DNA from: Shewanella sp. | Lineage (GTDB): Bacteria; Pseudomonadota; Gammaproteobacteria; Enterobacterales; Shewanellaceae | Direction of reading: 5' to 3' | DNA: 10,466 nt | NCBI GenBank assembly: GCA_004195335.1 | Contig: SDWK01000596.1 | Location: 1 to 10,466, forward strand | Shown: positions 1 to 6,113 of the stretch, in pieces | Position numbering within the stretch: the stretch's first letter is position 1 | How the letters are laid out: every line of letters starts with the position of its first letter | Position numbers and translations under genes: made by a program | The notes under the pieces: generated by a model | The model's database searches: none | Told to the model about the DNA's origin: nothing | The model's input: only the letters and a program-made list of their open reading frames with translations

Positions 1-282
1 CACCAAAGCTTACTTATTGATCTCGATATGGCTTGGGATAACAAACCTGCTGCGGCGAGTGATGATTATCAACATGCACTTTGCTATGAAACGGTGTCTA
101 ACCGCCTCACCGCTTTAATCACCGAAAAGCCGATTGAATTGATTGAAACTGTGGCTGAAATGCTAGCTAACTGTTTAATGACAGAGTTCGATGTACCTTG
201 GGTCAAGGTGACGGTAATGAAACCTGGAGCCGTGCCGAGTGCCGCTGCCGTGGGTGTTGAAATCGAGCGGGGGGAATGTTAA
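1..282 (+). CDS. folB: Dihydroneopterin aldolase, 3' part (5' end outside window)
   Basis: FolB converts 7,8-dihydroneopterin to 6-hydroxymethyl-7,8-dihydropterin and glycolaldehyde in cytosolic folate synthesis. The frame is open from base 1 and 93 residues are visible; the E. coli enzyme is about 120, so roughly the first 25-30 residues are missing. An internal ATG at 28 is not the start, because the residues before it (LLIDLDMAWDN) match the family core. The segment WVKVTVMKPGAV near the C-terminus holds the conserved active-site lysine (bases 220-222), and the fragment ends with the typical VGVEIERG stretch. The catalytic glutamate of the N-terminal part cannot be checked. The TAA directly abuts the ATG of folK, so the two are probably translationally coupled and act in consecutive pathway steps. 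Confidence 0.93.
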   Translation, partial: HQSLLIDLDMAWDNKPAAASDDYQHALCYETVSNRLTALITEKPIELIETVAEMLANCLMTEFDVPWVKVTVMKPGAVPSAAAVGVEIERGEC

Positions 283-780
283 ATGTCCGCGCGAGTCTTT
301 ATCAGTCTAGGCAGTAATATTGAGCCGCAGCGTTACCTGAAGGTGGCCTTAAGTGAGCTTAGCTATCATTTTGGTGAACTAACACTTTCATCCGTTTTTG
401 ACAGCGAAGCTGTCGGCTTCGATGGCAGTAACTTCCTGAATATGGTGGTAGCGGTCGATACTCATTTGAGTATTTCTGAGGTCATTTTTCTATTTAAACG
501 AATAGAGCAAGAAAATGGTCGTCAGGTCGGGGCTAAAAAGTTTGCTCCCAGGACATTAGATCTCGATCTGCTGCTTTATGATGACGTGGTAACCCTGACG
601 CCTGTCGAGCTTCCAAGAGCCGAAATCACTAAAAATGCATTTGTCCTCTGGCCTATGGCTGAGGTTGCTCCAGACTTGATGCATCCAGTGTTAGAGCGAA
701 GCTACCAAGCTTTGTGGGATGAGTATGATAAAACAGAGCAAAATCTTTGGCCGGTTCCGTTTGCCTGGTCACCGTCTTAA
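283..780 (+). CDS. folK: 2-amino-4-hydroxy-6-hydroxymethyldihydropteridine pyrophosphokinase (HPPK)
   Basis: FolK transfers pyrophosphate from ATP to 6-hydroxymethyl-7,8-dihydropterin, the step after FolB and before dihydropteroate synthase. The 165-residue product is of normal length. It opens with the family's ISLGSN strand (residues 7-12) and carries the signature KFAPRTLDLDLLLYD at 86-100, in which D93 and D95 should bind the two magnesium ions. The sequence before the signature (ENGRQVGAKKF) differs from E. coli HPPK but keeps the arginine/lysine pattern. The ATG follows the folB stop with no gap, and a purine-rich GGGGGAA at 269-275 inside the folB end is a well-spaced ribosome binding site. 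A 78-base U-rich gap without a visible terminator separates it from uppP. Identification is by motif and context. Confidence 0.95.
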   Translation: MSARVFISLGSNIEPQRYLKVALSELSYHFGELTLSSVFDSEAVGFDGSNFLNMVVAVDTHLSISEVIFLFKRIEQENGRQVGAKKFAPRTLDLDLLLYDDVVTLTPVELPRAEITKNAFVLWPMAEVAPDLMHPVLERSYQALWDEYDKTEQNLWPVPFAWSPS

Positions 781-858
781 GCTTCTATTTTCTGCTTCAA
801 TTCTGGTTTTATTTTTAAGCATTAGTTTTTACGTTTCAGTTATTTTTAAAGGACAACT

Positions 859-1659
859 ATGGATACCTTTCAGGTCATCGTCTTGGCCCTCATTCAGGGC
901 TTAACCGAGTTTTTACCCATTTCGAGCTCAGCACACCTCATTTTACCGTCGCAACTTCTGGGTTGGGACGATCAAGGTTTATCATTCGATGTTGCCGTTA
1001 ATACCGGCTCCTTGCTTGCCGTTGTGATGTATTTCAGGCGTGAATTGTGGTCGATGTTTAACGCCTGGATAAACAGTATGATCACTCGCAAGCAGACCGA
1101 TGAGAGCAAACTTTCCTGGTGGATCATTTTAGCGACAATTCCTGCGGTTATTGTCGGTTTCACCGCTAAAGATTTCATCGAAACGTACTTAAGAAATACC
1201 AGTGTGATTGCAGCCACAACGATAGTGTTTGGTCTATTGTTATGGTGGGCGGACAGGATGTCACGACAAGGGTTTACGGAATTTCAGGTTGGTTGGAAAA
1301 AGGCATTAGTCATAGGATTAGCTCAGGCAATGGCGTTAATTCCCGGGACATCTCGTTCGGGGGCAACGATCACCGCCGCGTTAATGTTGGGATTGAGTCG
1401 TGAGGCCGCCGCTCGATTTTCATTTTTGATGTCAGTTCCTGTAAGTTTAGGGGCTGCCATTTTAGTCACTAAAGATCTGTTATCTAGTGGTCAAACGATA
1501 GATTATCAAGCGCTGTCTCTGGGCATTATTGTGTCATTTGTGGCGGCTTATACTTGTATTCATCTGTTTTTGAAAGTAATCAGCCGCATGGGGATGACAC
1601 CTTTTGTCATCTACCGTTTGGCATTAGGCGCAGTATTATGTGCGTTTATATTTGCGTAA
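859..1659 (+). CDS. uppP: Undecaprenyl-diphosphatase (BacA/UppP family)
   Basis: UppP dephosphorylates undecaprenyl pyrophosphate to the monophosphate on the outer face of the inner membrane, recycling the lipid carrier for peptidoglycan and other glycans; raised dosage gives bacitracin resistance. The 266-residue product is highly hydrophobic with several membrane segments. Both family signatures are present: the (E/Q)xxxE motif as Q13-GLT-E17 followed by [10 protein letters not shown] (18-27), and PGTSRSG (162-168), whose arginine R166 and serines belong to the active site. A third conserved patch, [15 protein letters not shown], lies at 180-194. The start at 859 has a good ribosome binding site, AAAGGA at 848-853, five bases away. 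It is probably co-transcribed with folK upstream and possibly with the methyltransferase-like gene 51 bases downstream. Confidence 0.95.
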   Translation: MDTFQVIVLALIQGLTEFLPISSSAHLILPSQLLGWDDQGLSFDVAVNTGSLLAVVMYFRRELWSMFNAWINSMITRKQTDESKLSWWIILATIPAVIVGFTAKDFIETYLRNTSVIAATTIVFGLLLWWADRMSRQGFTEFQVGWKKALVIGLAQAMALIPGTSRSGATITAALMLGLSREAAARFSFLMSVPVSLGAAILVTKDLLSSGQTIDYQALSLGIIVSFVAAYTCIHLFLKVISRMGMTPFVIYRLALGAVLCAFIFA

Positions 1660-1710
1660 GGTGAGTTTTTAGCGAAGGGCTGTCTGCTCATTGCTGCTTA
1701 AAGAGAAATT

Positions 1711-2610
1711 ATGAAAAGTATTTATTTGTGTCCGGTGTGCGAACAACCTCTGTTAATTCATGAGGCATCTCAAGGTCTGCATTGTTGTAAGAAACATCAT
1801 TTTGATAAGAGTGAACATGGCTATTGGATTTTTAGTCAGGCTAAGAAACCGCAGATCGACTCTAGACAGATAATGCGAGCCAAGCGATTCTTGCTGGAAT
1901 CAGGGATTTTTCTGCCGGTGGTAGAAAAGGTTGAGGAGATGATTGCTGCGGCAGACTTGCCCGATGGAGAAGTGAATCACCTCGATTATGATTGTGGTGA
2001 GGGTTATTATCTGCGTGCGATCAAAGCTAAGCTTGCTCAGAGTGTCGAAGGACAAAATCTGACTAAGAGACTCAATTCCTATGGGATGACAGAAGCTGAG
2101 AATGCACTTTTTTCAGCAGCCAAAATTCAGTCTGAGGCCAGAGCAGAGCTTAATGACGATGGTGCCATGGCTGACAGCGATGTAGAGTTGGATACAACCT
2201 TTATCGTTAGTACGTTGAAGACATTACCTCTTGCTAGTGAGAGTTTAGATCTTGTGACCCTGATTGATAAACAACTCAAAGGTAAAGAGCTGTTTAGGGT
2301 GTTAAAGTTAGGTGGTTACTTAGTTCAGGTGTCACCTGCCCCTCGTCATTTATGGCAGATCAAAGAGTATATTTATCCTAATATGCAGGAGAAAGAACAT
2401 AATATTCCCCAATTCAGTGAGCTGGAGGTGCTTAAAACCGAGCGTATCAGTTTTACACTTCCGATCGATGGCAGTCAGGCTTTAGCGTTATTGGAGATGA
2501 CTCCTTATGCGTGGCGAGCCAATGACAAGGTACGCAAGCAGATAGCGGATAATACATTCGAGGCATTAGAGTTTGATTTTGATATCACCTTGTCGAAGAA
2601 GAAAGTGTAA
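1711..2610 (+). CDS. Divergent RlmA-family (23S rRNA guanine-N1) methyltransferase-like protein
   Basis: RlmA enzymes methylate N1 of a guanine (G745 in E. coli) in domain II of 23S rRNA using S-adenosylmethionine. The N-terminal zinc ribbon is intact: C7-P-x-C10, then C25-x3-H29, followed by FDKSEHGYW. A helical region (residues 52-80) precedes a Rossmann motif I, LDYDCGEGYY (91-100), and the C-terminus retains PRHLWQIKEYIY (211-222) and LLEMTPYAWRA (260-270), both very close to E. coli RlmA. The middle is unusual. The stretch from about 110 to 190 is longer than in E. coli (299 residues against about 270), acidic, and lacks the YAPC-type segment that E. coli has before its VVKPGG turn; here the text is LIDKQLKGKELFRVLKLGG. 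Membership of the family is clear, but activity and target site are uncertain. A ribosome binding site AAGAGA lies at 1701-1706. Confidence 0.75.
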   Translation: MKSIYLCPVCEQPLLIHEASQGLHCCKKHHFDKSEHGYWIFSQAKKPQIDSRQIMRAKRFLLESGIFLPVVEKVEEMIAAADLPDGEVNHLDYDCGEGYYLRAIKAKLAQSVEGQNLTKRLNSYGMTEAENALFSAAKIQSEARAELNDDGAMADSDVELDTTFIVSTLKTLPLASESLDLVTLIDKQLKGKELFRVLKLGGYLVQVSPAPRHLWQIKEYIYPNMQEKEHNIPQFSELEVLKTERISFTLPIDGSQALALLEMTPYAWRANDKVRKQIADNTFEALEFDFDITLSKKKV

Positions 2611-2699
2611 ACGTGAGGGTGGTATTTTCTTCTAGGCATCAGCGAGCGCTCAGGGTAATCTTTAAGCTTAGGTAGTGCGCAAGCATGAGTCTTGATTCA

Positions 2700-2721
2700 A
2701 CGCTTCATTTCAATGAAGCGT
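2700..2721. repeat. Perfect inverted repeat upstream of the L,D-transpeptidase gene
   Basis: ACGCTTCATT and AATGAAGCGT form a perfect 10-base inverted repeat separated by only two bases; as RNA it would fold with about an 8-base-pair stem and a larger loop. It lies between the methyltransferase-like gene and the L,D-transpeptidase gene. No T-run follows on the plus strand until 2745, so it is not a standard intrinsic terminator. It could be an operator or part of the next gene's leader. The symmetry is directly visible; the role is unknown. Confidence 0.6.
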
Positions 2722-2776
2722 AAGCAAGGGCCAAGATTGACAAATTTTTTAAATAGAACGGGAAGTTGAAATACCG

Positions 2777-3778
2777 ATGATACGAGTAATGATGTGGTTC
2801 ATCTTAAGCTTAATTCCTGCAGTGACTATGGCTAATGTGTATCCGCTGCCAGAAAAGGGAAGCCGTCTTATCGGTGAGCTCAAAGAGCATACGGTAGTGC
2901 AGGGCGACTATTTTCAAACCATAGCGAAAGAGTACAATATAGGTATTCTGGAATTAATGGAGACGAATCCGGGTGTCGATCCATTTCTTCCGACTGTGGG
3001 CTCTAAGCTTGTTATTCCTACTCAGATGCTGCTTCCCGATGTCCCCAGAAAAGGCATAGTGATTAACTTGCCAGAACTGCGACTCTATTATTTTCCGAGA
3101 AATGGCAAAGAGGTACATGTCTTCCCCGTAGGGATTGGGCGTGTCGGTCGTGAAACCCCTGAGATGGTGACTAAGATTAAGTCGAGGATCCCCAATCCTA
3201 GCTGGACGCCTCCGGCGAGTATACGTCGTGATCACCTCAGAGAACGTGGTGAGGTGTTGCCGCGCATCGTGCCTGCTGGACCGGATAACCCGCTCGGCAA
3301 TTATGCTATGCAGCTTTCTTATGGAGATGGCAGTTATTTAATCCATGGTACCAATAAAGATTTTGGCATCGGTATGCGAGTCAGCTCCGGCTGTGTTCGA
3401 TTAAATCCTGACGATATCGAGTGGTTGTTTCATCAGGCTAAATATGGCGATCCGGTGAGAGTGATCAACGAGACCGTTAAGGTATCTTCTGAGCCTGATG
3501 GCAGCCAGATCATCGAAGTACATTCAGCCCTGTCTAAGTCAGAGTCAGATGTCGAGCGTGAGAAGGTCGTTTCAATGAAGGCTGGCATAGTGAAATTTAT
3601 CAGCCAGGAAGGAATTGACAGCTTCAAGGCTAATGATGCTCTGTTAACCCAAAACGGCTTACCGGTGAATATCCGTTCAATGGATGATTCAGACGGTATC
3701 ACACCATCCTCAAGTATTGAATCGGCGGCAAGCTCTGAGTCAACTGGCAGCGAGAGTGAGCCTTCGGCCAGTTTATAG
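2777..3778 (+). CDS. Periplasmic L,D-transpeptidase with LysM domain (ErfK/YbiS/YcfS type)
   Basis: Enzymes of this class cleave the meso-DAP to D-Ala bond of tetrapeptide stems and form either 3-3 crosslinks or the bond to the C-terminal lysine of Braun lipoprotein. The 333-residue product starts with a signal peptide (positive MIR, hydrophobic 5-17, likely cleavage after VTMA at 19). A LysM-like domain follows (about 38-82: HTVVQGDYFQTIAKEYNI, ending in LVIP). The YkuD catalytic domain spans about 91-231 and contains H190-GTN and the motif SSGCVR with nucleophile C206 and R208. A further ~100-residue extension ends in a serine/glutamate-rich, probably disordered tail (302-333). The ribosome binding site is GGGAAG at 2760-2765. 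The neighbouring Lpp gene suggests that lipoprotein anchoring is its job. Which of the E. coli anchoring paralogues (ErfK, YbiS, YcfS) it matches cannot be settled here. Confidence 0.92.
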   Translation: MIRVMMWFILSLIPAVTMANVYPLPEKGSRLIGELKEHTVVQGDYFQTIAKEYNIGILELMETNPGVDPFLPTVGSKLVIPTQMLLPDVPRKGIVINLPELRLYYFPRNGKEVHVFPVGIGRVGRETPEMVTKIKSRIPNPSWTPPASIRRDHLRERGEVLPRIVPAGPDNPLGNYAMQLSYGDGSYLIHGTNKDFGIGMRVSSGCVRLNPDDIEWLFHQAKYGDPVRVINETVKVSSEPDGSQIIEVHSALSKSESDVEREKVVSMKAGIVKFISQEGIDSFKANDALLTQNGLPVNIRSMDDSDGITPSSSIESAASSESTGSESEPSASL

Positions 3779-3815
3779 CCTTTGTTGATTGTTATTAGTA
3801 AGCTTACGTGAAGAG

Positions 3816-3839
3816 AGCGTCCCAAGTGGGCGCTTTTTT
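3816..3839 (+). terminator. Intrinsic terminator of the L,D-transpeptidase gene
   Basis: AGCGTCC (3816-3822) pairs with GGGCGCT (3828-3834), seven pairs including one G-U, around a five-base loop, and the T-run through 3839 follows at once. It lies 38 bases after the stop codon at 3778 and is a textbook Rho-independent terminator for the rightward transcript. Confidence 0.88.
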
Positions 3840-3980
3840 ATTGGCATAAAATAGAGTCAGTGTTTGGGGCGATGACAGTAACCATGAACTCATTGGTAAA
3901 GCGAGTTTGAGTCAGCTTGAGTACTTAGGCTGTAAGCGATAAATTTTAAGTGCTAAGAGATGCTTGATAGTTCTTGGTCA

Positions 3981-4066
3981 GGTGCGAATTACAGTGCTGG
4001 AAGTGAGCTGAGGGAGTGCAATTGAGGGGGAGGGGAGATATCGGCAATACTTATGCATTGCCGATA
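3981..4066 (-). terminator. Hairpin plus C-rich, G-poor tail downstream of lpp (possible Rho-dependent terminator)
   Basis: Eight bases after the lpp stop on the minus strand, a perfect 10-base-pair stem (arms 4039-4048 and 4057-4066, TATCGGCAAT and its complement) closes an 8-base loop. There is no T-run after it. Instead the leftward RNA from 4038 to 3981 has about 28 C and 5 G in 58 bases, the composition expected of a Rho-utilisation region. The hairpin probably defines or protects the abundant lpp mRNA 3' end. The hairpin and base bias are seen directly; Rho dependence is inferred. Confidence 0.6.
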
Positions 4067-4074
4067 CAGACAAG

Positions 4075-4341
4075 TTACTTCTTGTAAGAAGAGGCAACGT
4101 TGTCAAGACGATCATTTGCGCGCTTAGCTTCTGCTTGTGCGTCCATAGCAGCAGCTTTTGCATCTTTAACGTTTGCAGAAAGAGCACCTTGCTCTGACTT
4201 CAAAGAGCTAACTTCAGATGATAGTTGGTCAACTTTGTTGCCAAGGTTAGCTACGCTTTCTTCAAGAGCAGTCGTGTTTGCACAGCCACCTAGAAGGGCC
4301 GTCATTGCTACACCAGCAATCATCAGTACTTTTTTGTTCAT
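4075..4341 (-). CDS. lpp: Braun-type major outer-membrane lipoprotein
   Basis: Lpp is a trimeric coiled-coil lipoprotein anchored in the outer membrane by its lipidated N-terminus and joined to peptidoglycan through its C-terminal lysine, fixing the distance between the two layers. The 88-residue precursor has a short signal peptide and lipobox LLGGC with C20 as the lipid site; A21-N22 after it give no Asp+2 inner-membrane retention signal. The mature 69 residues show a heptad pattern (L26, V30, L33, V37, L40, V44, L47, then L54, V58). The end ANDRLDNVASSYKK closely matches the E. coli ending with its terminal lysine. From K36 it aligns without gaps to E. coli Lpp; the extra 11 residues sit next to the lipid anchor. 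Ribosome binding site AAAGGGA lies on the minus strand at 4355-4349. It is convergent with an L,D-transpeptidase that may attach it to the wall. Confidence 0.93.
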   Translation of the reverse strand: MNKKVLMIAGVAMTALLGGCANTTALEESVANLGNKVDQLSSEVSSLKSEQGALSANVKDAKAAAMDAQAEAKRANDRLDNVASSYKK

Positions 4342-4414
4342 TGGGAAATCCCTTTATATTAGGTTGGATTGGAATGAGGCAGTCATAAAATACAACTGCG
4401 ACTTGTTAATTATG

Positions 4415-4439
4415 TCATAGCTATTTTATTTTGCTATGA
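4415..4439. repeat. Inverted repeat upstream of lpp
   Basis: TCATAGC (4415-4421) and GCTATGA (4433-4439) are perfect inverted arms around 11 AT-only bases. It sits about 75 bases upstream of the lpp start, just upstream of the candidate -10, where an operator or activator site could lie. Arms this short occur often by chance in AT-rich DNA. Confidence 0.4.
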
Positions 4440-4474
4440 ATTTTCACCCTTAGGTCTGAATACATTAACGAATA

Positions 4475-4521
4475 TCGGCTTAAATGCAAGTTGAACGAAC
4501 GTTTTCCGAACATTAAGCCGA
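4475..4521. repeat. Nine-base inverted repeat with 29-base spacer between cca and lpp
   Basis: TCGGCTTAA (4475-4483) and TTAAGCCGA (4513-4521) are perfect inverted arms. The spacer contains two copies of CGAAC (near 4496-4500 and 4507-4511) and the palindrome AACGTT (4498-4503). No T-run follows on either strand, so it does not look like a simple terminator for cca. Function unknown. Confidence 0.5.
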
Positions 4522-4648
4522 AGTTTTATGCAAATAATCCAGAGAATAAGCCAGAGGTTGTATTCCGGGGACTAGGACCTACTTATCTTTCTATCTTGAG
4601 TTTTGCTCAATTTCAATGGGTTTAGTGCAAGACCTCGAGCGATGACGA

Positions 4649-5890
4649 CTAATCTGAAATCGTTTGATTAAGGTTTTGTTTTATTTCTGCGACAGCTTCA
4701 ATACGCTTTAACTGCAACTGAGCTTTAATCTCTGCCCCTTTAAAGCCCGCGTCTATGATGGGCTTTACCGCAACCTTGTTCGCTGCCAGAAAACACTGCT
4801 TGAAGTAATCGGCTTGTGGGTAGGGGTTATCTTCCAGCCCCAATCTCCCTTTGGCATCGGCTTCACAGGCAAGTGCTATCTGTTCGAGTCGTTCGGGTTT
4901 ACGCCACAAGTCGGCTTTATCGAATAGCCGGACTAATGTATCGGCTCTCAATTCCTCTATCTGATGCATGTTCTGATGAAGGTCACTGACGAGCAGGGCT
5001 AAATCTCTATATTCATTCGGTACTCTGACTCTTGCACATAGCGCCTTGATGAGGGCTAACCCTTGTTGGCCATGGCCATGATGCTTAGGTAAGTGTTCTT
5101 TCGGGCTTAGGGCTTTACCCAGATCGTGAACCAGGACTGCGAATCTAACCGAATTATCATCTGTAAGCTTAGCGGCCTGCTCTAACGCCATCTGGGTGTG
5201 TATGCCCGTATCTATCTCCGGGTGCCATTTTTCAGGCTGAGGCACACCGAACAGGGCGTAGATCTCCGGAAACAGTATCGACAGCGCATCACATCGATTG
5301 AGAACTTCGATGAAGACATGTGGACTGTCGGTTGCTAACGCCTTGTCTAGTTCCAGAAAAACACGTTCGGCAGTCAGGGCCTCGAGTTCTCCGCTGTGGC
5401 TGATTTCAGTCATCAAGGAGAGGGTTTCATCTGCAATGGTGAACCCTTGTTGGTGAAAGCGTGCGGCAAAGCGCGCGACTCTGAGCACTCTTAAGGGATC
5501 TTCGATGAAAGCATCGGAGACATGCCTTAAGATTTTGTTGTGAATATCATCGACGCCGCCATAGGGATCGTATAACTGTCCCTCTTCATCTTGAGCGATG
5601 GCGTTGATGGTGAGATCGCGCCTGATTAGGTCCTGTTCTAGGGTGACATCCGGGCTTGCATGGCAGCTGAATCCACCATAGCCGACACCGGTTTTACGTT
5701 CCGTACGGGCCAGGGCGTACTCTTGTTGATTCTTAGGGTGTAAAAAAACGGGAAAGTCTTTACCGACCTGTCGATATCCCAGTTCAAGCATCTGCTCGGG
5801 GGTAGCACCGACAACCATATGATCGCGGTCTTTGACTTGAAGGTTAAGCAGGTTATCGCGAACGGCGCCGCCGACGAGGTAGAATTTCAC
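4649..5890 (-). CDS. cca: CCA-adding tRNA nucleotidyltransferase, multifunctional type
   Basis: Cca adds or repairs the 3'-CCA end of tRNAs without a template, using CTP and ATP. The 413-residue product closely follows E. coli Cca. It has the nucleotidyltransferase core with GGAVRD (7-12) and the catalytic KDRD carboxylates D21 and D23, then RRDLTINA (90-97), the nucleotide-selecting region [14 protein letters not shown] (131-144), and a C-terminal HD domain with H255-D256-LGK and HHGHG (270-274). The HD domain gives phosphohydrolase activity in gammaproteobacterial enzymes. The start is GTG at 5890-5888, giving [12 protein letters not shown], which aligns with the E. coli N-terminus. The ribosome binding site in front is weak (no clear GGAG). 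It is divergent from gspA and tandem with lpp. No terminator is visible after it. Confidence 0.96.
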   Translation of the reverse strand: MKFYLVGGAVRDNLLNLQVKDRDHMVVGATPEQMLELGYRQVGKDFPVFLHPKNQQEYALARTERKTGVGYGGFSCHASPDVTLEQDLIRRDLTINAIAQDEEGQLYDPYGGVDDIHNKILRHVSDAFIEDPLRVLRVARFAARFHQQGFTIADETLSLMTEISHSGELEALTAERVFLELDKALATDSPHVFIEVLNRCDALSILFPEIYALFGVPQPEKWHPEIDTGIHTQMALEQAAKLTDDNSVRFAVLVHDLGKALSPKEHLPKHHGHGQQGLALIKALCARVRVPNEYRDLALLVSDLHQNMHQIEELRADTLVRLFDKADLWRKPERLEQIALACEADAKGRLGLEDNPYPQADYFKQCFLAANKVAVKPIIDAGFKGAEIKAQLQLKRIEAVAEIKQNLNQTISD

Positions 5891-5998
5891 TTTTGTAATT
5901 CGCTATTCTTTATACTGGTGAGACTAACTCAAGATTATCACGCATTGTGCATTGAGCCACAACAAAACCCGATTCAGGTGTAGCCATGTATCTCTATT

Positions 5999-6021
5999 GG
6001 TAAAATATCGCTCTATTTACC
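5999..6021. repeat. Imperfect inverted repeat in the cca-gspA divergent spacer
   Basis: GGTAAAATA (5999-6007) and TATTTACC (6014-6021) pair with one bulged A around the six-base loop TCGCTC. It lies about 20 bases upstream of the putative gspA -35 box, where an operator could sit. No T-run follows, so a terminator is unlikely. Confidence 0.4.
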
Positions 6022-6040
6022 TCATTTTGTCCCGCATTTT

Positions 6041-6069
6041 TTGACATGCTGAGCCGTTAGCTTTAGTTT
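6041..6069 (+). promoter_or_regulatory. Candidate sigma-70 promoter of gspAB
   Basis: A perfect -35 hexamer TTGACA (6041-6046) is followed at 17 bases by TAGTTT (6064-6069), a weak -10 with three of six consensus bases. A start near 6076 would give a leader of roughly 35-40 bases before the ATG at 6114. It is the best candidate in the spacer but is unproven. Confidence 0.35.
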
Positions 6070-6113
6070 GAACTGATTTTTACTCTTTAGTCGGTATAAG
6101 GATAGATAACTGC

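Larger units (their letters stand above)
4342..4648. other. Intergenic leader region of lpp (between cca and lpp)
   Basis: No convincing gene lies in these 307 bases. The part nearest lpp (4342-4440) is AT-rich and must hold the lpp promoter; a minus-strand CATAAT (plus-strand ATTATG near 4409-4414) is a possible -10, but I find no good -35 for it. Two inverted repeats lie further upstream and are listed separately. I see no intrinsic terminator for cca, so read-through from cca into lpp is possible. Confidence 0.5.

Noticed and set aside
2737..2765. Perfect TTGACA upstream of the L,D-transpeptidase gene as a promoter
   Set aside because: At 16-18 bases downstream only G-rich bases of the ribosome binding site are found, so no -10 element is present.
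3433..3825. 130-residue minus-strand frame overlapping the L,D-transpeptidase end
   Set aside because: Lies antisense to a well-supported gene, runs through its terminator, and has no recognisable motif or start context.
4012..4035. G-rich runs as a G-quadruplex on the plus strand
   Set aside because: Only three clear G-runs with one long gap; explained more simply as the complement of the C-rich tract after lpp.
4100..4420. 106-residue plus-strand frame opposite lpp
   Set aside because: Antisense to a convincing lpp; its Ala/Ser-rich composition is a by-product of the complementary coiled-coil codons.
4596..4610. TTGAG/CTCAA hairpin as a cca terminator
   Set aside because: Only a five-base-pair AT-rich stem without a T-run on the minus strand.
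6069..6095. Possible sigma-E promoter (TGAACT ... GTCGGT) before gspA
   Set aside because: Spacing is short and the -10 matches only GTC; the sigma-70 candidate nearby is better, though also weak.
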